This document shows positions 47,401 through 54,636 of a stretch of DNA of 64,000 nucleotides, piece after piece. The stretch's first letter is position 1; each line of letters begins with the position of its first letter. Below the pieces are notes generated by a model. That model was not told where the DNA came from, ran no database searches, and saw nothing but the letters and a program-made list of their open reading frames with translations. The DNA is from Stenotrophomonas sp. ZAC14D1_NAIMI4_1 (GTDB lineage: Bacteria; Pseudomonadota; Gammaproteobacteria; Xanthomonadales; Xanthomonadaceae). The translations under genes and the position numbers were made by a program. The DNA is taken from NCBI RefSeq assembly GCF_003086775.1, contig NZ_CP026001.1, positions 2,320,407 to 2,384,406 of the forward strand. Reading direction: 5' to 3'.

Positions 47401-50400
47401 CCGCTCGCTCGTTGACATCATCTAGCCGTTCGATCGCTTCGCGTATACGCACGGCCGCCTTGCCTGCCGACATCTGACTCGTTGCCCGTCGTGCCAGGAT
47501 ATTGATCAAGTCGATGACATTGGAAACCGGGGCGGAGTCCACGGAGCTCACCAAATCAGCGTACTCGGACACTTCCTGGGTGTCGTGGCCGGCATCTGCG
47601 GACACGGCCAAGGTGAGCAGTCGCTCGCCCACAATCTTGAATTGCCTCTGAGCCGTTAAGCCGCCCAAGTAGTAGTCGTTGCTAACCCGCAGGCGACTCC
47701 ATTCTGCCAATAGTGGGCGCAGCCGCCCGCCCCCTGCACTTGTGTTTCGACTGACCGCTTGTGCGAATGCCTGTGCCACTGAATGCCAAGTTCCCAATCG
47801 GGAGTCAAGGAAGCGTTCGGTCCGTTGCAGGTCCTCGTTGTGCAACCGACGAGACGACTCGTCGGACTGCGATTGCGCCTTTAAGTCCTCGCGTATCGCT
47901 TCCTTTAGCGCCGCCCGGAACTCCTTGCCTTGGAGTGCCGGCGAAATCCCAACTGCTGCACTCAGCATCTCTTGGGGAAGCAGCATCCGTTCTTCGAGTG
48001 GCACTCCCCTGGCGACTGCGCGCATTGCCTTGGCTGCGATGTAGGGATACACATCGCGCGCCCAGTAGTCCTCTAAAAACATGTACATCATCGGACTCTT
48101 GAACGCCGCCGCATCAAGGATCACGATCGCCTCGTCGCTCATCCCCAAGGACACGGCTACGGCCGTTGCCCGCAGCATGCCGCGCCCAATCGGGGTTTCC
48201 TTGGGCTGGTACTCGGGCTCGCCCAAGTCCACTTTCGTGCAGGCCGATGCCAGTCGGCTGATCAAGGCCCGTTGCCAAGTCTCGTCGCCGTCTGCGTGCG
48301 CGACAGCAGCTAGCAGTACACCAGCTCGCGCGGATTGTGAGTCAAGCATCGCCTTGAGCGCTCCGTCTGGCACCGGATTCGCGAGCGAGCTTGCCTGGAC
48401 AAGTGCAAACACCTGTTCCGCCACTTCGAAGCCATACCAGTCTCGCCATCCGGCCAAGTCTCGCGCAGCCGCTTCGCCATTGCCTCGGGCCAACCACGAC
48501 AGTGGGATGGACGCCATGTCGAGAGCTGTCGGGCCCTGATCGCGGCGGCGGTACTCACGTTCCTGTTCGTAGTAATGGCGGCGCCACTCTGCAACTCGGT
48601 GGGCGTGATGCGTCGCGTCTGCAACCTCGCCAGCCAAGACATTCGCGATGGTGAGCCGGGCATGCCTGGCGCCTGGCCAGTCCGTGCGTGCTTCAAACAG
48701 CCGCCGCAACGAGTCTGCATCGGCGATCGACACCGTCAGATCGGGGTAATCCAGCAGGTACTGCGTGCCTCGCTGGCTCATCGCCGCCAGGGTCGATAGC
48801 TCGACAAGTAATTGCACGAGCCGACCGTTATCCTCCTGGTCGGCGGCGAATGCTACCGCTGCACGAATGCGCGCCTGTCGGATGGCCTGCTTGCCAGCCG
48901 CGCCGGTGATAGCGGCCGGAAGACGCTCGTCGAAGGCTAGTGCAAACAGCTGATCGCCGTTGCCCAGCTGCTGCAGCAAGTCGGGCAAAGTGGTGGCGGC
49001 GTAGATGGAGCGATCTTGCATCGCTAGCAGGTTGTTGGCGAGGCGGCGTAACGTCGCCTCGTCTGCGGCGTACGATTCGCGGATCAGTCGTTCGGTCGGC
49101 TCATCGCGAATCATCAAGCCGTACTTGGTTTGTTCTAGCAACGGTGACAGGTCGGCGCCAAAGCTGTTCACCGCCCCTTCCGCCAGGCCGTTGGCTTCGG
49201 CGAACTCACGCACGGGCACGGGCGGCGGCAAGGTCGCAAGTCCTGCCAGGAACGATGCGATCTCCTCTTCCTGGTATCCCTGCCGTCGAGCTTCGGCCAA
49301 GGCCTTGGTAATCTTTGATCGGAGCAAGTCGTCGAGTTGAATGACCTTGTCGACCTCCGAAGGCGCAAGCATGTCGGGCCCCTCGTCGACTAGATGTTCG
49401 AGGATGCGAGCGTTTCCACGTGATCGCGACTGGGCTACTTGGACCATTCCCTCAGTCACGCCATCGAGACGGCTCTGCAGGTAGGCCAGGGATTCTGTCA
49501 GGTTGAATGGCCGAAGTTGCAGGTGCTCGCATGCGGCGCTGCCGATGGCATTCTTCAGGCGATAGCCCCGTGCGCTAACCACCACCTGCACACCCGGAAT
49601 CATCCCTGCGATGCTCAAGTCCTCGAGCAGAAGACGCGGAAATGCGGTCTCTCCGCGCAATTTGGCATGCTCGCCGGCATTGTCGATTGCATCAAGCAGC
49701 AACACGAGCTGTCGATCCGGCGAGGCCGAGCGCAGCGTCTCGACTGCTTGGGTCAATCTCGACCGAAACGTCCGGATCAGGTCGCTATCACTGGCAGTGC
49801 TAGGCAGCATGGGATCGCACAGGCTGCGGCTCGCCAAGATGTTGGCGATATGGATCAATCCACGTTGCGGCAGGTGACGCGCGTCGGACGCCGCGCGGTA
49901 CTGCCCCATACCAAAGCAATCGAACAGAACGACATCGTGGTCCTGGCCCAGCTTCCCCGCCAGCGATTGCATGAAGACCGTCTTACCGACGCCGCCGTCC
50001 GCGTGGATAAGCAGAGGCTGAGTCAGGGCCGGAATGCGGGCAGCCGCTGACGCCAGTTGGTCGCGTTCCAGTACTGCACCGACATCCGGGAAACTCTCCC
50101 GGACTGGCAAAAGGTCATCTTCGTGCTGCAGATCAAGTGCGGAGAGTACGTCGGCGCGCAGGATGACATTGCGATGCTGGGCTATGAGGCCAGCCTTCGT
50201 GCGCGCCAACTCGCGCAGGTTGCTGAGTCGAATCCTAGACTGCGGGTCCCGGGCGACCGACCAGTCCGCTAAGGCAACGGCCAGCTCATGCTTGCTCTGG
50301 CGCAGGTCCCCGGTGATTCCCGTCAAACGAAGCCGGGCTGCGAACTCAGCTAGATCCCTGCCTCGCAAGTTGATCGCCTCGCTGAGCTGCTTGGCCTGCG

Positions 50401-50878
50401 TCTTGGCAACGCCCTTGAGTGTGGCTCCGTCTCGCAACGCCACTACGGCTTGCTCGAGCTCGGGCAGGATCGGACGATTGGTGATGAGCTCAAAGCGGAG
50501 ACGACTGCGCGCTGCCGCAACACCGTGTTCGCGTTTGAGCGTTCGATAGGTGCGCGAGAACTTCTCCACAGTATGCTTGGCATCGGTCGCCCGAAACGGC
50601 TTGTTCTCGGATGCCTTGGAATATTTGACCTGGACCACGACGACCTGGTCCGCATCCCGGAACGTCGCGGCGGGTCCGTAGTACAGCACTGCGTCGGCGA
50701 TCTCGGTTGCGTCCCGAGAGACCCGATCGCTGGGGGAGAAACCCTCGATCGCGACGCCGACAAAGCCATCTTGCGGGAGCAGCAACCCCAAGCTCTTGCG
50801 AGCCACCCACGCTTCGTGGAACTCATGGCCGTCGCGGGAGGCGCGAACGCTGTCGACGTGAACTGGAGATTTTGCCAT
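44423..50878 (-). CDS. Giant nuclease-STAND NTPase, candidate antiviral (Avs-like) effector
   Basis: 2151 residues in one uninterrupted frame. The N-terminal domain (about 1-200) has a PD-(D/E)XK-like layout. DGHEFHEAWVARKSL is followed by D62 in EIADAVLYYG and Q83-V-K85 in VVVQVKYS, resembling DUF4297/Mrr/Cap4 nucleases. A STAND-type NTPase follows with Walker A HADGGVGKT (292-300), Walker B LVLLLDAID (391-399) and a later VVVSARGYRLK. The remaining 1600 or so residues are mostly helical and could form a ligand-sensing superstructure. Avs proteins share this plan: the C terminus recognises a phage protein, the NTPase assembles, and the nuclease degrades DNA. GAGGG precedes the ATG. It lies 26 bases after the AlbA_2 gene. 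GC is visibly lower than in the core. The defence role is inference from architecture. Confidence 0.75.
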   Translation of the reverse strand: MAKSPVHVDSVRASRDGHEFHEAWVARKSLGLLLPQDGFVGVAIEGFSPSDRVSRDATEIADAVLYYGPAATFRDADQVVVVQVKYSKASENKPFRATDAKHTVEKFSRTYRTLKREHGVAAARSRLRFELITNRPILPELEQAVVALRDGATLKGVAKTQAKQLSEAINLRGRDLAEFAARLRLTGITGDLRQSKHELAVALADWSVARDPQSRIRLSNLRELARTKAGLIAQHRNVILRADVLSALDLQHEDDLLPVRESFPDVGAVLERDQLASAAARIPALTQPLLIHADGGVGKTVFMQSLAGKLGQDHDVVLFDCFGMGQYRAASDARHLPQRGLIHIANILASRSLCDPMLPSTASDSDLIRTFRSRLTQAVETLRSASPDRQLVLLLDAIDNAGEHAKLRGETAFPRLLLEDLSIAGMIPGVQVVVSARGYRLKNAIGSAACEHLQLRPFNLTESLAYLQSRLDGVTEGMVQVAQSRSRGNARILEHLVDEGPDMLAPSEVDKVIQLDDLLRSKITKALAEARRQGYQEEEIASFLAGLATLPPPVPVREFAEANGLAEGAVNSFGADLSPLLEQTKYGLMIRDEPTERLIRESYAADEATLRRLANNLLAMQDRSIYAATTLPDLLQQLGNGDQLFALAFDERLPAAITGAAGKQAIRQARIRAAVAFAADQEDNGRLVQLLVELSTLAAMSQRGTQYLLDYPDLTVSIADADSLRRLFEARTDWPGARHARLTIANVLAGEVADATHHAHRVAEWRRHYYEQEREYRRRDQGPTALDMASIPLSWLARGNGEAAARDLAGWRDWYGFEVAEQVFALVQASSLANPVPDGALKAMLDSQSARAGVLLAAVAHADGDETWQRALISRLASACTKVDLGEPEYQPKETPIGRGMLRATAVAVSLGMSDEAIVILDAAAFKSPMMYMFLEDYWARDVYPYIAAKAMRAVARGVPLEERMLLPQEMLSAAVGISPALQGKEFRAALKEAIREDLKAQSQSDESSRRLHNEDLQRTERFLDSRLGTWHSVAQAFAQAVSRNTSAGGGRLRPLLAEWSRLRVSNDYYLGGLTAQRQFKIVGERLLTLAVSADAGHDTQEVSEYADLVSSVDSAPVSNVIDLINILARRATSQMSAGKAAVRIREAIERLDDVNERAASFARLSKAIVPASSADATEYFHRGLEQVDAVGSGDWQFVSELMHFASTLRETRLDDADSNTLSNICDLNLGEEHKFDWGGYGRALARAAGPKGLARLARWEDRERISLDYTLLPYLKVLIDIGDLEPSLALVMLRVSSPAELRTCSTVELVDSLLQHPAGVTATLATELIHHYQQCHPGGHGSDTVESLGLLAERALGCDSAERSQLLQSAKAMAVATKEFNSLNNWRAPTSVPDRSDRDAEQAKQIAVAKARAASLDPLDEAGIAETLEALDGLLQGRRLERDFLEALRAKVPLSGMTRYVEIIARQEQLDLYDKFHELELCKAAWSRASDAVGRIWPQCAAWIIHANPSEFVSFEQLSQYQLNRLAELTGVEHHTLVVALLKEFSRPEAEVPAAVWLRVAASFSKRAEPGAAQAALARLLRGGAAKLAPLVLDGEWRPGLYPNDDPIEIAAGLIWFGLGSPRAERRWMSAHALRSAVRLGRTDVLHRVVARYHDKTAGAFGAEELPFFYLHSQLWLLIAMARAALEAPNAVARHRELLEHIAFDQADPHVLRQHFAKEALLACHRGGAIELSKAAQAKLSRVNQSAYPMVARQRGTTSFYDSRPKESPEPAWHVGLEYDFDKNQVSEVASLFDRERWLTRDALSLWVHQRAPGVTNMYDLGGRLDSRRSSHGEMSEAQHHYGEYLCWHGLYSVAGQFLHDFPVAVSTYRGNQPWQEWLSEQVLTRDDGLWLADGTDWRGSTTRLNLRQASNQGVELTADTSKLCSLLGIGDAVGEWLVVKGDWHSMDGVEVHVRSSMVPSEQGDSVAKDVAAQDAFQIDAPALDEHEESDPRWLKFKAPFHPWLVITHARAGIDQTDVFGVLGAAERIRLTTEAINFGGLTQSDPFGREWLDRSGAPVFRVEAWCQYADGHEGQGSTGDQAICRSSFLQDFLSAKACDLICVIRLRRSDPGRGVRRSRYWHTTLVVRITPTLEVTPYPGLANAIHESRF

Positions 50879-50904
50879 TGGGTCCCTCTTTCGTTGAACG
50901 CGCC

Positions 50905-51654
50905 CTACAGGTTCAGGAATCGCAAAATGGCCTGCTTCTTCGCTTGGTAAGCGTCTTCGATGAATTCTTTGTGGTCGTCCGACTGAGCGTCGTCGAAGCC
51001 GTTTTGTTCGTCGCGACTGAACTGGCTCATCCAGCTGTCGTTCGCCTCACGATGTTCATCCAGAACACGCAACTGGGCCAGATGTTTGTCGAGGTCTAGG
51101 CTAGGCTGGCTGGAATAGCCCGACTCGATGCGTCGGTTAAGGACCGCCTGCAGCTGCAAGTGGCCGGCTTCGGTGGACGTCGTGCCATCGCGCACGTACA
51201 CCACGCTTGTCCGCAGCGTCTCCCCTTCTCTTAGGGCCAGGAACGGCAGGACTGTGGGATCGTCTTCCACAAGTAAGACCTGGAACGACTTGCCCACCAG
51301 CGCCTCGTATTCGGCCGCGCCGAAGGCAAAGTCAAGAATTCGGTACTCCAGCGGCTTGGGCAGATATCCGCTGAGCGGTGGGATCAGCTGTGCCTTGTCC
51401 TTGATGCTCGGCAAGCCGATCGGAACGAGCCTGCCATCCGCCTGTTGCGACACACCCACTACGAGCGCGCCGCCGCCAGAATTCGCCAATGCGAGGATAT
51501 GGCGAGCGAGCTTAGGTAGCGCCGGCCAATCGGCTTTGAAGTCCAGGTAATCGGTCTCACCGATGTTGCGGCGAAGCAGCTCTCGCAGCGCGTCTCGGGT
51601 AGGTGCCGTAAAGAACCGAGCAAAGGCTTCGTGTTGTTCTTTGAGAATTGTCAT
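50905..51654 (-). CDS. Schlafen-type AlbA_2 domain protein, partner of the STAND NTPase
   Basis: 249 residues from the ATG at 51654. The AlbA_2 domain covers about 15-180, with ETDYLDFKADWP (33-44), LARHILALANSGGGALVVGV (49-68) and REGETLRTSVVYVRDGTTST. The C-terminal 70 residues are charged and helical. AlbA_2 domains bind nucleic acid or nucleotides and occur in several defence and regulatory proteins. It is the first gene of a two-gene transcription unit with the giant NTPase. It could be a sensor, a regulator or a second effector; sequence alone does not decide. Confidence 0.78.
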   Translation of the reverse strand: MTILKEQHEAFARFFTAPTRDALRELLRRNIGETDYLDFKADWPALPKLARHILALANSGGGALVVGVSQQADGRLVPIGLPSIKDKAQLIPPLSGYLPKPLEYRILDFAFGAAEYEALVGKSFQVLLVEDDPTVLPFLALREGETLRTSVVYVRDGTTSTEAGHLQLQAVLNRRIESGYSSQPSLDLDKHLAQLRVLDEHREANDSWMSQFSRDEQNGFDDAQSDDHKEFIEDAYQAKKQAILRFLNL

Positions 51655-52137
51655 CCAGGGGAAGCTCGATGGGCACCCCAGTATCGGGCATGCGGGGTCA
51701 AGGCAAGTCGCCAGGTCAGTATGCCACCCAGCCGAGGGCCACCGTGGCGCCGCGACGCAGGACATTCACTCCAAGGCTCGGGGCTCGGAGTCTCAGTTGC
51801 TGCGACGGAGATACTTCACATCCCCAGCGGCTGCCGGCGGACATCCACAGGCATTCTAGTGGTCGACGGCCGTGGTGGCCATTGGCGGTTTGCTTTTGGC
51901 TTGGTGGCATTCTTCGTCGCGAGCCGGTCCAGCAGCTCGGTCATTGGGTAGTCAAGCTACGGCGGCAACGAAAACGGCATGGCGAGAATCTGGCCGGCTA
52001 CTTGGATTCCCTGGTAGATGACTTTGGCTCATCAGGGCAAGTGGTTTGCCCAAGGAGGAGACACGCTGTGCTCACCGCCCTTCTCCAAGAGCGACATCTC
52101 TGCGCAATCTATCGCTTCCCGGGCGCCTAATTTCGAA
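51655..52137. other. Gene-poor stretch upstream of the defence cassette
   Basis: About 480 bases with only short frames that lack start signals or recognisable sequence. It should contain the promoter of the AlbA_2 gene on the minus strand; I could not place one confidently. Confidence 0.4.
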
Positions 52138-52379
52138 CTAGACCTTCGGTGCGTCGGTGTAGTTGAGCTGCAGGCGATCCAACTGGGCCATCCATTGCTC
52201 CATGCTCGGCACGTCGTCTTACGGGGTACGGATGAGAAATATGTTGAGTAAACTGGACTCAGTCTCGCTCGACATGCCGATGCCCAGAGGCATGTCCACG
52301 CTGGTCTCTACCTCCGCGCAAGCTTTGACCACGTGGGACGCCGCCTCGATCTGAAGCTTCGTTTCTACCCCCGATAAAT
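52138..52379 (-). pseudogene. C-terminal remnant of an unknown gene with an internal stop
   Basis: On the minus strand one frame reads VETKLQIEAASHVVKACAEV and continues to NIFLIRTP. It is stopped by TAA (52219-52221), then continues in the same frame as DDVPSMEQWMAQLDRLQLNY to TDAPKV and a TAG at 52138-52140. The residue composition looks coding on both sides of the stop. Upstream a TAG closes the frame next to an AGGAGG. No ATG opens it. I take it as the tail of a decayed island gene and cannot name it. Confidence 0.5.
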
Positions 52380-52668
52380 CCTCCTAATCGGCAGTGCAGC
52401 TTTGCGTGACGATGTGCCTAGAGCAGGACGTAACTGATCAGCCGTCCGTTGACTCAGCTGGAAGTATGTCGCATCAGGCCTGATCTGAGGGCCTGGATTC
52501 TTATCTCATGCTGGGTGAACTACCTGACCGCATAGCGCTGTCCAGGCCAAGCCACACAAGGCGCTCGCGGCGATCCTTTCCCATGCGACAATGCCAAAAG
52601 CGTCAGGGTGATTGGCGGATTTGACCCCATGCCCTAGCCACAGCGCACAACCGGGCGTAATCCTAGCC

Positions 52669-52877
52669 GGGCCACCGAAAAAGGGTGGCCGAGGCCTCGA
52701 AATCCTCGGTTTTACGCTGAAGTAAGCGCTTGCCAGCCGGCATCACCCTGCGTGGTGCCGGCTGGCAATCCGTCGGCCGGCTATGGCGGGCGGTGCGTGG
52801 AGGCCTTGTGCCTGCCGGTATCAGCGTAGACCGGATTTCGAGCCACGCATCGTCCGCCACCTTTATCGGTGGCGGCT
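52669..52877 (+). ncRNA. Structured leader of the 118-aa gene (four hairpins)
   Basis: Four stems in a row. GGCCACC/GGTGGCC lies at 52670-52690 and CCGAGG/CCTCGG at 52689-52709. The third is a long stem of about 15 base pairs, GCCAGCCGGCA...TGCCGGCTGGC, at 52732-52766. The fourth is CGCCACC/GGTGGCG around 52855-52876. The last ends just before AAGGAG and the ATG at 52904. This looks like a cis-acting structured leader rather than protein code, though the downstream frame stays open through its 3' part. Confidence 0.5.
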
Positions 52878-52903
52878 TCTGTCTGCACGCAAGGAGCTAT
52901 GCC

Positions 52904-53260
52904 ATGACCAAGTCCTACTCCCCTGCCCCCAAGCCCACTCCGGAAGCCCCCGCTTCAGAGCCGGCGCAAGATCCCAACAGCCTTGTCGCTCTCCTTCACA
53001 GCATCGGCGCCGGTGGTGCGTCCGATGGCCAGCCCTGGCCCGAGCGCCATCCCCTGCCCTGGCGCAGGATTGCCCTTGCCGATGCGGATTGCGCATTGGC
53101 GGGCCAGCGCGTCATCCAGGAGATCCTGCTGGCGGCCGAGCGTGCTCGCCAGAACGGCGATCCGGACCAATACGTGGGCGACCGGGTGATGGAAGGCCTC
53201 GCGATGGCCTGCCTCGCCCTGACGGTCTTCATCCAGGAACGGGTGCGGCCCGCGACCTGA
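52904..53260 (+). CDS. Small protein of unknown function behind a structured leader
   Basis: 118 residues from ATG 52904, with AAGGAG eight bases upstream. The Pro-rich N terminus (SYSPAPKPTPEAPASEPAQD) precedes a helical domain (LADADCALAGQRVIQEILLA, ERARQNGDPDQYVGDRVMEG, LAMACLALTVFIQERV). The layout is like the small multi-copy DUF6124/DUF3077-type proteins of pseudomonads, but I cannot confirm the family. Core-like GC returns here, marking the right side of the island. Confidence 0.65.
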   Translation: MTKSYSPAPKPTPEAPASEPAQDPNSLVALLHSIGAGGASDGQPWPERHPLPWRRIALADADCALAGQRVIQEILLAAERARQNGDPDQYVGDRVMEGLAMACLALTVFIQERVRPAT

Positions 53261-53314
53261 CCGGGGGATCCGATCTGGCTGGACCTGCGCTCGCGTGGGT
53301 CCGGCTGGTGGGGC

Positions 53315-53336
53315 AGTCGAGCAAGCTCGACGCTAC
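53315..53336 (-). repeat. SMAG palindrome supplying a stop codon
   Basis: AGTCGAGCAAGCTCGACGCT then AC. On the minus strand the GTAG gives the TAG (53333-53335) that ends the membrane-protein gene 53333-54046. Confidence 0.85.
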
Positions 53337-54046
53337 TTGGTCGGCTCCTGCAGGGAGGCTTCCAGAAGCGAGACGTACGTGTCCAGGCGGGTTCGCTGGG
53401 CGATCAGGATCCACCCGACCAGGTACAGCATCACCATGGCGAAGATCAGGATGACGCCTGCCCAGCCGATGTCGAAGACCCCCGTCCAGTCGCCCCAATG
53501 CCAGTTGCGGAACTGCAGGTACAGTGCGACCAGCAACGGGAACGGGCCAAGGCGCTGCAGCCCTCCATACATGAGGCCCATACGGTCGACCATGCGGGCT
53601 TGTCGGATGCTGACGTACCGGAGGCGCTGCTCGCGATCGGCGCGCGGATACGCTCGGAGTTCGGCAATGACGTCCTGCCACTGCAGAAACTCGCTGTCCA
53701 TTTCCAATGCGTGGGAAGGCCTGGGCTGGAAGTACTGACGGTACTCCCGGCGCAGCGTCAGGAAGCCGCCGAGCAGGAAGCCGCCAATCTCGACAACGAG
53801 ACAGGCAAGCGCCACGAGCAGCAACACACGCTCAGGTATCCAGCGGTCAAGAAGAAGGCCGCAGATGAGCCCCACCGCGGCCGCAGCAATGCCGACGCGG
53901 AATGACCATTTCTCAGCCTGGCCCGCCTTGGCGTAGATCGATTGGCCCGACAGTTCCTGTATCCGGGTATGGAGCCCGTGGAACGTCAGGGCATCATCGC
54001 GTGCCCGCTCTGGCTGCGGAGTGCCGCTGCTCATCTGCATATCCAT
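53333..54046 (-). CDS. Four-helix inner-membrane protein of unknown function
   Basis: About 237 residues from the ATG at 54046; 54040 and 54034 are alternatives. Two helices near 50-100 (VGIAAAAVGLICGLLLDRWI, VLLLVALACLVVEIGGFLLG) and two near 165-220 (FPLLVALYLQFRNWHWGDW, WAGVILIFAMVMLYLVGWIL) flank a charged cytoplasmic loop (QDVIAELRAYPRADREQRLR). No family recognised. The stop codon is part of a SMAG element. Confidence 0.7.
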   Translation of the reverse strand: MDMQMSSGTPQPERARDDALTFHGLHTRIQELSGQSIYAKAGQAEKWSFRVGIAAAAVGLICGLLLDRWIPERVLLLVALACLVVEIGGFLLGGFLTLRREYRQYFQPRPSHALEMDSEFLQWQDVIAELRAYPRADREQRLRYVSIRQARMVDRMGLMYGGLQRLGPFPLLVALYLQFRNWHWGDWTGVFDIGWAGVILIFAMVMLYLVGWILIAQRTRLDTYVSLLEASLQEPTK

Positions 54047-54170
54047 TGCGTGTCTCGTCCTGTCCCGGAAGGCGTCTCTTACCAAGCCATCTTAGCGTTT
54101 ACGGGCTGGCGTCCGGCCCGTGCCGGGTTGTAGCTTACGGGTAAGGAAGATCAACAGCGAAGGATGTTGC

Positions 54171-54605
54171 ATGGATGCTGGGGGTATTGGAAAGCGTGGT
54201 TATGCGCTTGCGGAGGCTGCCCCGGCAGAGGTTGAGCGACTGTGCGCATCGCTGCAGGCGTTCAATCAGCCCTTCGTGGGTGACGCTGCGGAGACTTACA
54301 TCCGCTTGGTGGTGCGGGATCGCGACGGTGCTCTGCTGGGCGGAATTCTTGCCGAAGTGGCGTTGGACTGGCTGGAGATTCAGGTGTTGTGGGTCGAGCC
54401 CGGTGAGAGATCAAGCGGTGTGGGGGCTGCCCTGCTGACGGCGTGCGAACGCCGGGCGTGTGCGCTGGGTGCGCATGGTGCGCGGCTGGATACGTTTGAT
54501 TGGCAGGCAGAGGGGTTTTACGCGCGGCACGGGTATGTGTGCTTTGGACGGTTGCAGGACTACCCACGTGGGCATGCGAGGGTTTTCATGAGCAAGCGGT
54601 TGTAG
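54171..54605 (+). CDS. GNAT family N-acetyltransferase
   Basis: 144 residues from ATG 54171. The acetyl-CoA binding strand-loop is VLWVEPGERSSGVGAALLTA, with the Q/RxxGxG/A-type loop present as RSSGVGAA, followed by LDTFDWQAEGFYARHGYVCF. Members acetylate small-molecule or protein amines; the substrate is unknown. Cytoplasmic. The closest known relatives are the YhhY/StaX-like small GNATs, which is only an impression. Confidence 0.85.
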   Translation: MDAGGIGKRGYALAEAAPAEVERLCASLQAFNQPFVGDAAETYIRLVVRDRDGALLGGILAEVALDWLEIQVLWVEPGERSSGVGAALLTACERRACALGAHGARLDTFDWQAEGFYARHGYVCFGRLQDYPRGHARVFMSKRL

Positions 54606-54614
54606 GCGAACGGC

Positions 54615-54636
54615 AGTCGAGCAAGCTCGACTCTAC
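54615..54636 (-). repeat. SMAG palindrome
   Basis: AGTCGAGCAAGCTCGACTCT then AC. It abuts the TGA (54637-54639) of the lipoprotein gene. Confidence 0.85.

Noticed and set aside
51648..52130. A + strand frame of 160 codons upstream of the defence cassette
   Set aside because: Arg/Pro-rich at the start and without a ribosome site or domain. Partial coding remnants cannot be excluded.
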